The position numbers were made by a program, and so were the translations under genes. A model generated the notes under the pieces. The model was not told where the DNA came from and did not search any database. It worked only from the letters and a program-made list of their open reading frames with translations. Of a stretch of 64,000 nt of DNA, positions 52,694 to 61,218 are shown in pieces. Every line of letters starts with the position of its first letter. Positions within the stretch are counted from its first letter, which is position 1. Source of the DNA: RDYJ01 sp034931405 (lineage in GTDB: Bacteria > Cyanobacteriota > Cyanobacteriia > Cyanobacteriales > Nostocaceae); NCBI RefSeq assembly GCF_034931405.1, contig NZ_JAYGHA010000001.1:248001-312000 (forward strand), written 5' to 3'.

Positions 52694-53767
52694 TTATGTT
52701 AGAGCAGCAACTGATACTTTCCCGGCGATAGTCAGAGCGATCGCTGTCAGTGCTTTAGCAGAAGCTGAATCTGGTTCAGCGACTACTATGGGTATACCAC
52801 TATCTCCACCAATTCTGGTAGAAATTTCTAGAGGTACACAACCCAAAAGTGGTACTCCTAATTCTGCTGCTGTTTTTGAACCTCCACCGGAACCAAAAAT
52901 GTCATATTGTTTATCTGGTTGATCGGGAGGAATAAAATAACTCATATTTTCCACAATCCCCAATACAGGTACATTCATCTGTTGGAACATCCGCAAACCC
53001 TTGCGAGAATCTAACAGTGCTACATTTTGGGGTGTAGTGACAATTACTGCTCCTGCCATGGGTACAGCTTGGGTTAAAGTTAATTGAGCATCTCCAGTAC
53101 CTGGTGGCATATCCACAATCAAATAATCAATTTCTCCCCATTCCACCTGATAAAGAAACTGACGAATTACACCATTGAGCATGGGTCCACGCCAAATCAC
53201 AGGCTGATCACGGTCAATCAAAAAGCCCATTGATACTAACTTGACTCCATGATTAAACGCCGGTTCGAGAATGTCGCCTGTTTCTGTGGAGCGAACAACA
53301 ATTTCAGCATCAGCTAAACCCAGCATAGTCGGATCATTTGGTCCGTAAATATCTGCATCTAGCAAGCCGACCTTTGCCCCTGTTTGTGCTAAAGCAACTG
53401 CGACATTTACCGCTACTGTGCTTTTACCCACACCCCCTTTGCCACTAGAAACAGCAATAATATTTTTCACCCCAGCAATACCAGTCCGGTCAGGTAGGCT
53501 TTTTTGTTGAGGAGTTTCTGCTGTTACTTCCACGCTGATATCTGTCACACCTGGCAGTTTTTGAACAGCTTTTTTACAATCTTCGACAATAAATTCCCGT
53601 AAGGGACAGGCGGGAGTAGTCAACACCAAAGTAAAGCTAACCTGACCACCGTCAATTTTCACATTGCGAATCATATTCAGTTCTACCAGACTTTTGCGAA
53701 GTTCTGGATCTTCCACTGGTCGCAACACATCTAGAACTGACTGGGAATTGAGGACATCATACGTCAT
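52694..53767 (-). CDS. mrp: Mrp/NBP35-family iron-sulfur carrier ATPase
   Basis: The 357-aa protein has an N-terminal MIP18/DUF59 domain (LDVLRPVEDPELRKSLVEL, TTPACPLREFIVEDC) and a P-loop ATPase with the deviant Walker A SSGKGGVGKSTVAVN (about residues 107-121), LLDADIYGPNDPTMLG, WRGPMLNGVIRQFLYQVEWG and IVDMPPGTGDAQLTL. ApbC/Mrp proteins carry [4Fe-4S] clusters to target enzymes. The usual C-x-x-C motif near the C-terminus is not evident as in most bacterial Mrp (only single Cys in LGCVPLE). Upstream of rodA, same direction. Confidence 0.92.
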   Translation of the reverse strand: MTYDVLNSQSVLDVLRPVEDPELRKSLVELNMIRNVKIDGGQVSFTLVLTTPACPLREFIVEDCKKAVQKLPGVTDISVEVTAETPQQKSLPDRTGIAGVKNIIAVSSGKGGVGKSTVAVNVAVALAQTGAKVGLLDADIYGPNDPTMLGLADAEIVVRSTETGDILEPAFNHGVKLVSMGFLIDRDQPVIWRGPMLNGVIRQFLYQVEWGEIDYLIVDMPPGTGDAQLTLTQAVPMAGAVIVTTPQNVALLDSRKGLRMFQQMNVPVLGIVENMSYFIPPDQPDKQYDIFGSGGGSKTAAELGVPLLGCVPLEISTRIGGDSGIPIVVAEPDSASAKALTAIALTIAGKVSVAALT

Positions 53768-53863
53768 GCTTTGTACCGTTACTGCCGTGATAAAATTTTA
53801 AAAATGTAATTTTTACCTATTTTACAGCTTTTAGATATTCCTAAATTCCTGATTCCCTACTTT

Positions 53864-54433
53864 CTAAAAATCAAAACAACTGTCATCTAAGGATTTTTTC
53901 TGACGTGACACCACTGGTAATGCTGCTTTTTCTACCGCTTCGACTAGAGAACGTGCTACCCGATCTGTATAAGGACGAGAGAATAACCAAATTAGAGGTG
54001 ATAACCAACCGCGTAGAGTTACAGAATATGACAAATAACTGCCACAAACTGTGGACTCTACTTGGTATGTTATCCGTTCCTCAATCCCAGGAATTGCCAA
54101 TACACGGATACTCAGCATTTGTTTAGGATTGACCCGTTCTACAAAAATTTGAATGGGAATTGGCCAAAATCTGGTTACAGCTTGGAAAATTAATCCGGGT
54201 TGAGGTACTAATCCTAATGGTACGTTGGTACTTTTAAGTAGTGGATGCCAGGAAACATCTGTTAAATCCACTACTTTTTGCCACAGTTCATCCACCGAAG
54301 CCGAACTGATCTCTCGATAAGTCCGCACCAGAGAAGCGCAAAAACGACGACGTTTGCGGTGGATGAATTTGGATAACCACTTTTGCACTGTCCTAATCCT
54401 CCTAGCTTCAATCGCTCTGGTTACTCTGGACAT
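53864..54433 (-). CDS. SRPBCC-domain protein
   Basis: A 189-aa protein with a basic N-terminus (RVTRAIEARRIRTVQKWLSKFIHRKRRR). The domain starts TYREISSASVDELWQKVVDLTDVSWHPLLKSTNVP and ends with a long helix DRVARSLVEAVEKAALPVVSR, the START-like SRPBCC pattern: a hydrophobic cavity with a closing helix. Ligand unknown. Divergent from hemF, across a 319-base gap. Confidence 0.8.
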   Translation of the reverse strand: MSRVTRAIEARRIRTVQKWLSKFIHRKRRRFCASLVRTYREISSASVDELWQKVVDLTDVSWHPLLKSTNVPLGLVPQPGLIFQAVTRFWPIPIQIFVERVNPKQMLSIRVLAIPGIEERITYQVESTVCGSYLSYSVTLRGWLSPLIWLFSRPYTDRVARSLVEAVEKAALPVVSRQKKSLDDSCFDF

Positions 54434-54752
54434 CTGAGAAAATTTGAGTCAAGCTATCTACTCACAACACATACCATACAAAAAATCGGCTGCTTTGTGG
54501 ACTAATTCTTCAGGGTCTGGTGTTAATAACAGAATTTTCTCCACAATAATTGCAAAGAAACTTAATGAATCTACAAGCCTATACGCATTTGAGGGACAAT
54601 AAACTTTAGTCAAGATCATCAATTTGGTTTTGTCCACTCAGAAAAAGCAGTTTTGGCAAATTGTGTCAGGTTTTTGGCTTCAAGTGCCAACAAATTTTTA
54701 AAATGAAAATTTGTAGCTTTCACAGAAATTGTAATTTTAGGTTCGGGAATCT
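54434..54752. other. divergent intergenic region before hemF
   Basis: A 319-base AT-rich gap between the SRPBCC gene and hemF. I find no repeat array or strong hairpin. Promoters for both genes must be here but I cannot assign boxes confidently. Confidence 0.4.
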
Positions 54753-55796
54753 ATGTTGACCAACTCGCAAACCCCTACTCTGACAGCAGAATCATCCAAG
54801 TTTCTTCCTGCACCTGACGCGCAGACTAGAGTCAGTCAGTTTATGAAACAGTTACAAAACGAAATTACTCAGGCTTTAGAAGCATTGGATGGTGTTGGTA
54901 AGTTTCAAGAAGACAGCTGGGAGCGTCCAGAAGGGGGTGGTGGGCGATCGCGCGTACTGCGTGATGGCGCAATTTTTGAACAAGCAGGTGTAAATTTTTC
55001 TGAAGTTTGGGGTTCTCATCTGCCCCCGTCAATTTTAGCCCAGCGTCCAGAAGCAACAGGACACGGCTTTTATGCAACGGGTACTTCTTTGGTGTTACAC
55101 CCTCGTAATCCTTATGTACCTACAGTTCATTTGAATTACCGTTATTTTGAAGCAGGTCCAGTTTGGTGGTTTGGTGGTGGTATTGATTTGACACCTTATT
55201 ACCCCTTTATTGAGGATGTGATTGAGTTTCATCAAACTCTCAAACAAGCTTGCGATCAACATCACCCAGAATACTACCCAGTTTTTAAACGTTGGTGCGA
55301 TGAATATTTTTATCTCAAGCACAGGGATGAAACCAGAGGTATTGGGGGACTATTTTTGGATTACCAAGATGGTCAAGGTGAAATATATCGCGGACCTGAT
55401 CCAAAAGGGGAAGCGGCTATTTATAGCAACAAAGTAGGAACTTTACCAGCACGCACTTGGGAAGAATTATTCGCTTTAGTACAAGACTGTGGCAGAGCTT
55501 TTATACCAGCTTATTCACCAATTGTCAAGCGGCGACATGGCATGGAATATGGCGATCGCCAACGGAATTTTCAACTATACCGTCGGGGAAGATATGTAGA
55601 ATTTAACTTGGTTTATGACCGAGGTACAATTTTTGGACTGCAAACCAATGGACGCACAGAATCCATTCTCATGTCCCTACCACCTCTAGTGCGTTGGGAA
55701 TATGGCTACCAACCAGAACCACATACTCCTGAAGCTGAACTGTATGAAACTTTCCTGAAGCCACAAGATTGGCTCAACTGGAAACTAAATCAATAG
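54753..55796 (+). CDS. hemF: oxygen-dependent coproporphyrinogen III oxidase
   Basis: Converts coproporphyrinogen III to protoporphyrinogen IX with O2, for haem and chlorophyll synthesis. The 347-aa protein shows the HemF blocks EDSWERPEGGGGRSRVLRDG, VWGSHLPPSILAQRPEA, YFEAGPVWWFGGGIDLTPYYPF, RGIGGLFLDYQDG and FNLVYDRGTIFGLQTNGRTESILMSLPP. All are intact and the length is usual. Single gene, promoter in the preceding gap. Confidence 0.97.
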   Translation: MLTNSQTPTLTAESSKFLPAPDAQTRVSQFMKQLQNEITQALEALDGVGKFQEDSWERPEGGGGRSRVLRDGAIFEQAGVNFSEVWGSHLPPSILAQRPEATGHGFYATGTSLVLHPRNPYVPTVHLNYRYFEAGPVWWFGGGIDLTPYYPFIEDVIEFHQTLKQACDQHHPEYYPVFKRWCDEYFYLKHRDETRGIGGLFLDYQDGQGEIYRGPDPKGEAAIYSNKVGTLPARTWEELFALVQDCGRAFIPAYSPIVKRRHGMEYGDRQRNFQLYRRGRYVEFNLVYDRGTIFGLQTNGRTESILMSLPPLVRWEYGYQPEPHTPEAELYETFLKPQDWLNWKLNQ

Positions 55797-56174
55797 TCAC
55801 GAATAGTTAATTTTGAGTAAAATTAGACACATTTACTCAGAGTAAGTAGAGCAGACTTAGGCGGGTCAATGAACAATCAAGGGTTTGGGCTGGGTTAAAG
55901 AGAGAGAATGAAAGAAAATATTGGTGAATTTTCGGGTCTTAATCCCCGGATAATTCAGCAAATAGTCGCTTTTTCTGAGGAAAAATCCACTTTTTTTCTC
56001 TCTAAAGAACTCGTAAATTCTATTCACTAAGGCTAACAATTCCCCAAACCCAGCCTAAATCAATAAATCTGTCATCTATTGAATTTAGATACTCAGCAGT
56101 TAAACTACTAAAATATAAGCATTGAGTCAAAAAAAAGTAGTTTATCTTTTCAGGACAAGATCACGGAGAATACA
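55797..56174. other. intergenic region between hemF and the second STAS gene
   Basis: 378 bases. GGGTTTGGGCTGGGTT at 55881-55896 can pair with CCCAAACCCAGCC at 56043-56055 in two mutually exclusive 9-bp ways (GGGTTTGGG with CCCAAACCC, or GGCTGGGTT with AACCCAGCC). Between the arms is a 40-codon frame (55908-56030, MKENIGEFSGLNPRIIQQIV...) with AGAGAGA upstream; I do not have enough support to call it a gene. Confidence 0.35.
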
Positions 56175-56648
56175 GTGAATATAAACCAAAAAACATATTC
56201 AAACCCAGAAGGTAATACTGTGATTGTCTTGAAACCAACAGGTCGTCTAGACATCACAACCGCTTGGCAATTTCGCCTGAAATTACAAGAGTGTATTTCT
56301 AAACTAAGTCGTCATGTACTTGTGAACCTGGGAGAGGTAAATTTTATTGATAGTTCTGGTCTTACCTCTTTAGTCGCTGGAATGCGTGATGCTGATAAGG
56401 TTAAAGGCAGCTTCCGCATTTGCAATGTCCATCCAGAAGCTAAACTTGTATTTGAGGTGACAATGATGGATACAGTATTTGAAATCTTTGAAACTGAAGA
56501 AGAAGCTTTAGAAGCATTATTCCCCAACTTAGTCAATAGCGATAATAAAAGTTCCGACCATAAACATCAAAATACTCAAGAGAATAGTAACTCTCCTGAC
56601 TTAAGTTCCCAATCTGCTCGCTTTGCGCCATCATTAGCCGATGAATAA
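56175..56648 (+). CDS. STAS-domain protein, anti-sigma factor antagonist type
   Basis: The 157-aa protein starts with GTG. Residues about 15-110 form the STAS domain: TVIVLKPTGRLDITTAWQFRLKLQ and LVNLGEVNFIDSSGLTSLVAGMR (D-S-S-G phosphoserine site). FRICNVHPEAKLVFEVTMMDTVFEIF completes it. The C-terminal 45 residues are polar, S/N/H-rich and probably disordered. No adjacent kinase or phosphatase. A regulator upstream of psb29; a link is unproven. Confidence 0.85.
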   Translation: MNINQKTYSNPEGNTVIVLKPTGRLDITTAWQFRLKLQECISKLSRHVLVNLGEVNFIDSSGLTSLVAGMRDADKVKGSFRICNVHPEAKLVFEVTMMDTVFEIFETEEEALEALFPNLVNSDNKSSDHKHQNTQENSNSPDLSSQSARFAPSLADE

Positions 56649-56862
56649 ACCAAGGGAATTAACCGCAAAAACTGAAAAATTTGCCAGAAAATCCCAGGTA
56701 AAAAAACTTGCCAAAATTCAAAAACCATGGGAAAAAAGGACAGGCATTTTGCTTGTCAATTGCATAAATGAAACAATTAATCATTTTCCCATTTCCTGTA
56801 TAGCTTGGCAAAGTAGCCTTTAAACGAGAAAATAAAAATACGTCGCCCTTAACCTTTTCTTT

Positions 56863-57570
56863 GTGAATAACGTCCGTACCGTCTCTGATACAAAACGAAC
56901 TTTCTATAATCTTCATACCCGTCCAATCAACACAATTTACCGTCGGGTAGTGGAAGAGTTGATGGTGGAAATGCACCTGCTCTCAGTCAATGCTGATTTT
57001 AGCTACAATCCAATTTATGCCTTAGGAGTTGTCACAACTTTTGACCGCTTCATGGAAGGCTATCAACCGGAACAGGATCAAGTATCCATTTTTAATGCCA
57101 TAATTCAGGCTGTAGAGCAAGATCCATCACGCTATAGACAAGATGCAGCCAGATTGCAAGCAATAGCTCATAGTTTGGCAGCTAAGGATTTAATTGCCTG
57201 GTTGAGCCAATCTACTCAATTAGATCAAGATGCTGATTTGCAAGCACAACTACAAGCGATCGCTCACAATCCTAATTTTAAATACAGCCGCTTGTTTGCC
57301 ATTGGTTTGTTCTCATTATTGGAACTGGTAGATTCCGAACTTGTCAAAGATGACAAGCAACGTAATGAGGCGCTAAAAGCGATCGCTCAAGGTTTACATC
57401 TATCTGAAGACAAACTTAGCAAAGATTTAGAGCTATATCGCTCTAATCTCGATAAGATGGCACAAGCACTGATAGTGATGGCAGATATGTTGGCAGCAGA
57501 TCGGAAAAAGCGCGATCAGCGTCAAAAACAAGCCAGCACGCCAGTTGCTCCTCCCAGTACCAATGATTAA
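56863..57570 (+). CDS. psb29: photosystem II biogenesis protein Psb29/Thf1
   Basis: The 235-aa protein begins VRTVSDTKRTFYNLHTRPINTIYRRVVEELMVEMHLLSVN, the hallmark of Psb29/Thf1, and has YNPIYALGVVTTFDRFMEGYQP and KYSRLFAIGLFSLLELV. It ends in a lysine/arginine-rich coiled-coil segment (ADRKKRDQRQKQ). The protein is needed for PSII assembly or repair and binds FtsH proteases at the thylakoid. GTG start. Downstream lies a long inverted repeat. Confidence 0.95.
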   Translation: MNNVRTVSDTKRTFYNLHTRPINTIYRRVVEELMVEMHLLSVNADFSYNPIYALGVVTTFDRFMEGYQPEQDQVSIFNAIIQAVEQDPSRYRQDAARLQAIAHSLAAKDLIAWLSQSTQLDQDADLQAQLQAIAHNPNFKYSRLFAIGLFSLLELVDSELVKDDKQRNEALKAIAQGLHLSEDKLSKDLELYRSNLDKMAQALIVMADMLAADRKKRDQRQKQASTPVAPPSTND

Positions 57571-57571
57571 A

Positions 57572-57658
57572 TAATTTGTAATCATGAATTCGTAATTCGT
57601 AATTAAAGATTGTCAATCATCAGAAAATTACGAATTACGAGTCATCAATTACAAATTA
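57572..57658. terminator. long inverted repeat after psb29
   Basis: A perfect 15-bp inverted repeat, TCGTAATTCGTAATT (57590-57604) and AATTACGAATTACGA (57626-57640), with imperfect outer arms TAATTTGTAAT (57572-57582) and ATTACAAATTA (57648-57658). It lies between the convergent psb29 and holin-family genes and probably ends both transcripts; each arm is itself a short direct repeat. Confidence 0.6.
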
Positions 57659-57693
57659 ATTTCACTGATTTCCAGTTGCTGCAATTATTAACT

Positions 57694-58056
57694 TTAAACA
57701 CCCAGTAATTTGTAGATTATATTGTTAATAATGGTGAGTGCAAAAGCTCCTAAAATAGCACTCCAAATACCATAACGTAAGCGAAAACCCTCTACTAACC
57801 AGGCTGCAATACTAAAACAAGCAACAGCAATCATGAAAGTGAAGATACCAGATAATAAGTCAAAAGTGGCTAAATTTGGGATCGCAAATACGAGCGATAA
57901 AACTGGTCTAACTAATGCTGTGATAATCCCCAGAACTGCTGCGGAAAAGAAGGCTTTTCCCGGAGTATCTATTTCAACTCCTAAAGGCAACTTACTAATA
58001 AGCCACAGACTGATAGAAGTGACTAACCAAACAATTAACAGTGTTACAATATTCAT
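57694..58056 (-). CDS. small membrane protein, phage-holin-4 family
   Basis: The 120-aa protein has four hydrophobic helices: IVTLLIVWLVTSISLWLI, FFSAAVLGIITALVRPVLSLVF, LLSGIFTFMIAVACFSIAAWLV and YGIWSAILGAFALTIINNII. The block ALVRPVLSLVFAIPNLATFDLLSG fits the Phage_holin_4_2/YvlD family, which in spite of the name is widespread in bacterial chromosomes and mostly of unknown role. No phage genes nearby. Confidence 0.82.
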   Translation of the reverse strand: MNIVTLLIVWLVTSISLWLISKLPLGVEIDTPGKAFFSAAVLGIITALVRPVLSLVFAIPNLATFDLLSGIFTFMIAVACFSIAAWLVEGFRLRYGIWSAILGAFALTIINNIIYKLLGV

Positions 58057-58416
58057 TGCCGCAACCCTTGAAACGTAAATGGTGATAGGCGATAAAGTTA
58101 AGAATTCAGAATTCAGGAGTCAGGAGTCAGGAGTCAGAATGTTTGATCAATCCGTAGATTATCAAATAGTGAGTTTAGACGTAAGCCTTAAAAAGCTGAC
58201 TGCTGACAACTGATTTGGTCTATTGATAGGAAAATCTTTGTAGCTTCACCAATTATTTATAAATTAGCAGAGTTTTTTCTCTACATAGGATTTATTTTAG
58301 ATATCTTTAGGTTTATCTAAATTTTCTTGATATTACTAAAAATAAAATTCCCCCTCACTGATATGATGCACAAAGGTTTGGGGGAATTGAGACTTACAAA
58401 ATCTGAAAAAAAAGCG
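58057..58416. other. intergenic region with AGGAGTC heptamers
   Basis: 360 bases between the holin-family gene start and the exbD stop (both minus strand). It includes about three AGGAGTC heptamers (58115-58136) and AT-rich sequence; nothing else is assigned. Confidence 0.5.
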
Positions 58417-59082
58417 TCACCTTTTCGGTGCAGAATTGCTATTTTGTGGTACTACAGGCTCTAAAGGGGCGCTATCATTGGGAACTGTTGGCGAAATACC
58501 AGGATTAATACCTGGTGACGGTGCAGAAAATAGATTTGGGGCTGAGGGCAAAGAAGGGTTAAAATTATTTTGTGGATCACTACCCGGAATTGGTACGGTG
58601 TTAGGTATGGGCATCACCGGGGTAGTAGAAAAGTTTGGTGAATTGGTGAGTGGTTGAGATGGTCCAGGAATAATTCCCAGAGATACACGATTACCTCCCA
58701 CTTGTCTGAGCAAATCTAATGTTTGAATTACATCATTATAAGTTGCTGTACGAGAGGCATTCAGTACCAAAATCCCATTGGGGTTTGCTTGGATATACTG
58801 CTTTAATCGTCCTTCCAAATCCTCCCCTCTCACAGGATCTTTTTCAATGTAAATTTGACCAACAGCGTCGATAGTGACAGGCAATATATCACTTTTGCTC
58901 TGTGAACTAGCAGCAGAAGTTGTACCTGTACTGGCTTTGGGTAAATCAACATTAATCGCCTGTTGTCTAGTAAATTGCAACGCGGCTAACAGAAAAAAAG
59001 TCAGGATACAAAAAACGACATCAATTAAGGGAATGATTTGAATTTGAACTTCTTCAATGGGAGTATGTAAGTTAACTTTCAT
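58417..59082 (-). CDS. exbD: ExbD/TolR-family protein
   Basis: The 221-aa protein has a short cytosolic start, one membrane helix (VQIIPLIDVVFCILTFFLLAALQF) with the conserved Asp of the proton path (LIDVVFCILTFF), and a periplasmic domain (VTIDAVGQIYIEKDPVRGEDLEGRL ... TYNDVIQTLDLLRQVGGNRVSLG). The C-terminal 70 residues are a long P/N/S-rich tail unusual for ExbD (about 140 aa). With ExbB it energises an outer-membrane process by proton motive force; TonB is not seen here. Overlaps exbB by 11 bases. Confidence 0.9.
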   Translation of the reverse strand: MKVNLHTPIEEVQIQIIPLIDVVFCILTFFLLAALQFTRQQAINVDLPKASTGTTSAASSQSKSDILPVTIDAVGQIYIEKDPVRGEDLEGRLKQYIQANPNGILVLNASRTATYNDVIQTLDLLRQVGGNRVSLGIIPGPSQPLTNSPNFSTTPVMPIPNTVPIPGSDPQNNFNPSLPSAPNLFSAPSPGINPGISPTVPNDSAPLEPVVPQNSNSAPKR

Positions 59083-59860
59083 TTTCTAGCTCTGGTGGGG
59101 AGTTAGCAAGGGGGTTTTTGATTGCTTCTTCTGAACTGGGTGCAGAGGTTTTAGTAAAATTGTTTTTGCGTCGCTTCCGGGGGGAAGTAAAACTTTCCTG
59201 TGTTCTTTCCCGTATTATTGCTGATGTAGTTTTGTTAGGGTCTGGTGGAGACTGACGGTAAAGCAACTCTAAATCATTGCCAGCTTTATTAAAAACCTTG
59301 ATTTGGTTGACAACAAAACTTTGAAACAGACGATAAAATACTAAAGTCACGATCGCCACTATTAAACCAGCTGCGGTACTAATTAAAGATTCGCCAATCC
59401 CAGTAGTTACACCAGCTGTAGATTCAGTACCCAAATCGCCAATTCTAATTGAGCGCAAGGACTGAATCAAACCTAAAACCGTACCCAATAATCCTAACAG
59501 CGGGGAAAGGGCAATCACAGATTCTAAAAGTTTTTCTCCCCTCCGCATCCCGGCTACTTCTTCCGCTGCTGTGGACTCCAATGCTAGTCGGAAGGTTTCA
59601 GGATCACCTTTTTGTAAACGTAGGGGTGCATAAAGAAAACGCCCAATCGGTTGATCAGTTGCTTTTTGGGCTATTTCCGTAGCTATTTCCCAATTCTCAG
59701 TAGCAGCATCAAGAACGCGCTCGACTATTTCTTTCTCCTGCGTTAAAATCCGCAACCAGAACCAAAAACGCTCAAAAATCACACTTAAAGACAGGACAGA
59801 CAGCACCAGCAAAGGCCACATGGCTGGACCGCCCTTGTTAAACAAATCTAAAATATCCAC
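59072..59860 (-). CDS. exbB: ExbB/TolQ/MotA-family proton channel
   Basis: The 262-aa protein has three helices: GGPAMWPLLVLSVLSLSVIFERFWFW, LLESVIALSPLLGLLGTVLGLIQSL and STAAGLIVAIVTLVFYRLF, with the family's cytoplasmic loop (RMGE/RGEKLLES) between the first two and GIGESLISTAAG before the last. The tail is basic and S/T/P-rich. GTG start. First gene of an exbB-exbD pair. Confidence 0.92.
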   Translation of the reverse strand: MDILDLFNKGGPAMWPLLVLSVLSLSVIFERFWFWLRILTQEKEIVERVLDAATENWEIATEIAQKATDQPIGRFLYAPLRLQKGDPETFRLALESTAAEEVAGMRRGEKLLESVIALSPLLGLLGTVLGLIQSLRSIRIGDLGTESTAGVTTGIGESLISTAAGLIVAIVTLVFYRLFQSFVVNQIKVFNKAGNDLELLYRQSPPDPNKTTSAIIRERTQESFTSPRKRRKNNFTKTSAPSSEEAIKNPLANSPPELENES

Positions 59861-60083
59861 TTTGTAGTTTTCCTCTCTCCATTACTTGAGCAACTATGCT
59901 AAACATTTTAATCTTAGAGATTAATGCACCATTACCACACTCACTTACTCTATCGCTAGATAAGTAGTTAACAAAGCATGATAATTACCATCTTCTATAC
60001 ACAATAGGGCGGTTATTCCCACCGGGAGGTTAGAGGATTATTTGCCAAAATAAAAGTTAATTGCAGGTACTCGAGGTTAAAAT

Positions 60084-60386
60084 ATGAGCTTCTCAATTCA
60101 ATCCCTTTACACTTGGTATCGCAATGTACTGCGTAATCCTAAATATCGTTGGTGGGTAATTATCGGTACAATAGCTTATCTGATCAGCCCTATTGATATT
60201 GCTCCCGATTTTATTCCTGTTGTTGGTCAAATTGATGATCTTTTGCTGTTAACATTACTAGTTTCAGAAGTTTCGGGATTAGTAATTGACGGTTGGAAAA
60301 CTCGTCAAGGTCATGTGGAAACTAGCGGTAATGATTCTCCAGACACAGATAATACTGTTGATGTTGATGCTGTTTCTGTCAAGTAG
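60084..60386 (+). CDS. YkvA-family (DUF1232) small membrane protein
   Basis: The 100-aa protein is a DUF1232 member: VLRNPKYRWWVIIGTIAYLISPIDIAPDFIPVVGQIDDLLLLTLLVSEV. The block Y-L-I-S-P-I-D-x-x-P-D-F-I-P-V-x-G-x-x-D-D is the family's amphipathic membrane hairpin. The tail is acidic (SGNDSPDTDNTVDVDAV). Role not known. Confidence 0.88.
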   Translation: MSFSIQSLYTWYRNVLRNPKYRWWVIIGTIAYLISPIDIAPDFIPVVGQIDDLLLLTLLVSEVSGLVIDGWKTRQGHVETSGNDSPDTDNTVDVDAVSVK

Positions 60387-60557
60387 TTGTAGCGACAAAA
60401 TACTATTTTATAACTCCCCGCTTTTACTGTTTGTGAAAAATTCTGCTGTGAAAGAGGGGAAGTTTTTTAAACCACTGAATTAAGCCTTTGGGGTTGAATA
60501 TTGAGCAATTGAATGATATTAATATTTCTTGTAACAAGATGTCATTTCTGTTTAAAC

Positions 60558-60643
60558 CTTTGGGCATACTAGGGATTACAAAGATCAATTGCTATTACTA
60601 CTTTGGGCATACTAGGGATTACAAAGATCAATTGCTATTACTA
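60558..60643. repeat. perfect 43-bp tandem duplication
   Basis: Bases 60558-60600 and 60601-60643 are identical (each starts CTTTGGGCATACTAGGG and ends GCTATTACTA). The unit length is 43, not a multiple of 3. It sits 26 bases before the small membrane protein gene and thus in its leader. A recent duplication, since the copies do not differ. Confidence 0.9.
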
Positions 60644-60668
60644 GTACATTCTGTGGGGGAATTTAAAC

Positions 60669-60881
60669 ATGAAAAGGTATATGCCTTTTATACTCATTGG
60701 CTTTGTGCTATTTGTGGCAGGAGGAGATAAGGTATTTCCCGGTGCAGTGGGGAAAGCCAGCATTCAAACTCGCACAACCATGAATAACTTTTTGATTGGT
60801 TTGTTTCCTACGTGGCAACCTAAAACAAATCCTTATGAACGGACAGAAAAGAAATTACAAGAAACCGAAAAACAAAAGTAA
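60669..60881 (+). CDS. small membrane protein, unknown function
   Basis: The 70-aa protein has one N-terminal hydrophobic segment (YMPFILIGFVLFVAGGDKVFPGAVGKASI) followed by TTMNNFLIGLFPTWQPKTNPYERTEKKLQ. The G-G-D-K-x-F-P-G and P-T-W-x-P-K motifs look conserved and make it a credible gene. GGGGGA lies eight bases before the ATG. No family name recognised. Confidence 0.6.
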   Translation: MKRYMPFILIGFVLFVAGGDKVFPGAVGKASIQTRTTMNNFLIGLFPTWQPKTNPYERTEKKLQETEKQK

Positions 60882-61218
60882 TAAGTTAACTGGAAATTGA
60901 GCTTAATTTTTGTATCACCTTAGCTATCAGCTATAGCAATCGGTCATATCCAGATCCCCGACTTGACTAGATCAATTTATCATTTATGGACATAATCAAT
61001 AAAAGAAGTCGGGGATCTGATCACCTTACCTGAATTCTTATGTATCACCCAAGGAAATCTTTGGGTCTATTTCCAGTTTCTACTGACTGGAAAAATGTAA
61101 ATTTAAAATAAATTACTCCAAAAATAACTATTTTGGTCTTGCAGAAAATCAAATACGCTGTGATATTTGATGATATCATTAACCATATAACAGTACAAAT
61201 AAACTAGATCATATCCAA
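60882..61218. other. intergenic region before the photolyase gene, with stem-loop
   Basis: Contains a perfect 14-bp inverted repeat, CAGATCCCCGACTT (60951-60964) and AAGTCGGGGATCTG (61006-61019), with a 41-base AT-rich loop. This G/C-rich stem is of the kind dispersed in cyanobacterial genomes. It could terminate the small membrane protein gene. AT-rich sequence follows to the photolyase start. Confidence 0.5.

Noticed and set aside
55908..56030. 40-codon ORF upstream of the second STAS gene
   Set aside because: It has a purine-rich stretch before the ATG but is too short to support without conservation data; kept only as a note.
56641..56823. 60-codon frame overlapping the end of the second STAS gene
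   Set aside because: It begins within the STAS stop region and is K/basic-rich without protein-like pattern.
57694..58056. Prophage remnant suggested by the holin family name
   Set aside because: The family is widespread in chromosomes and no other phage gene is nearby.
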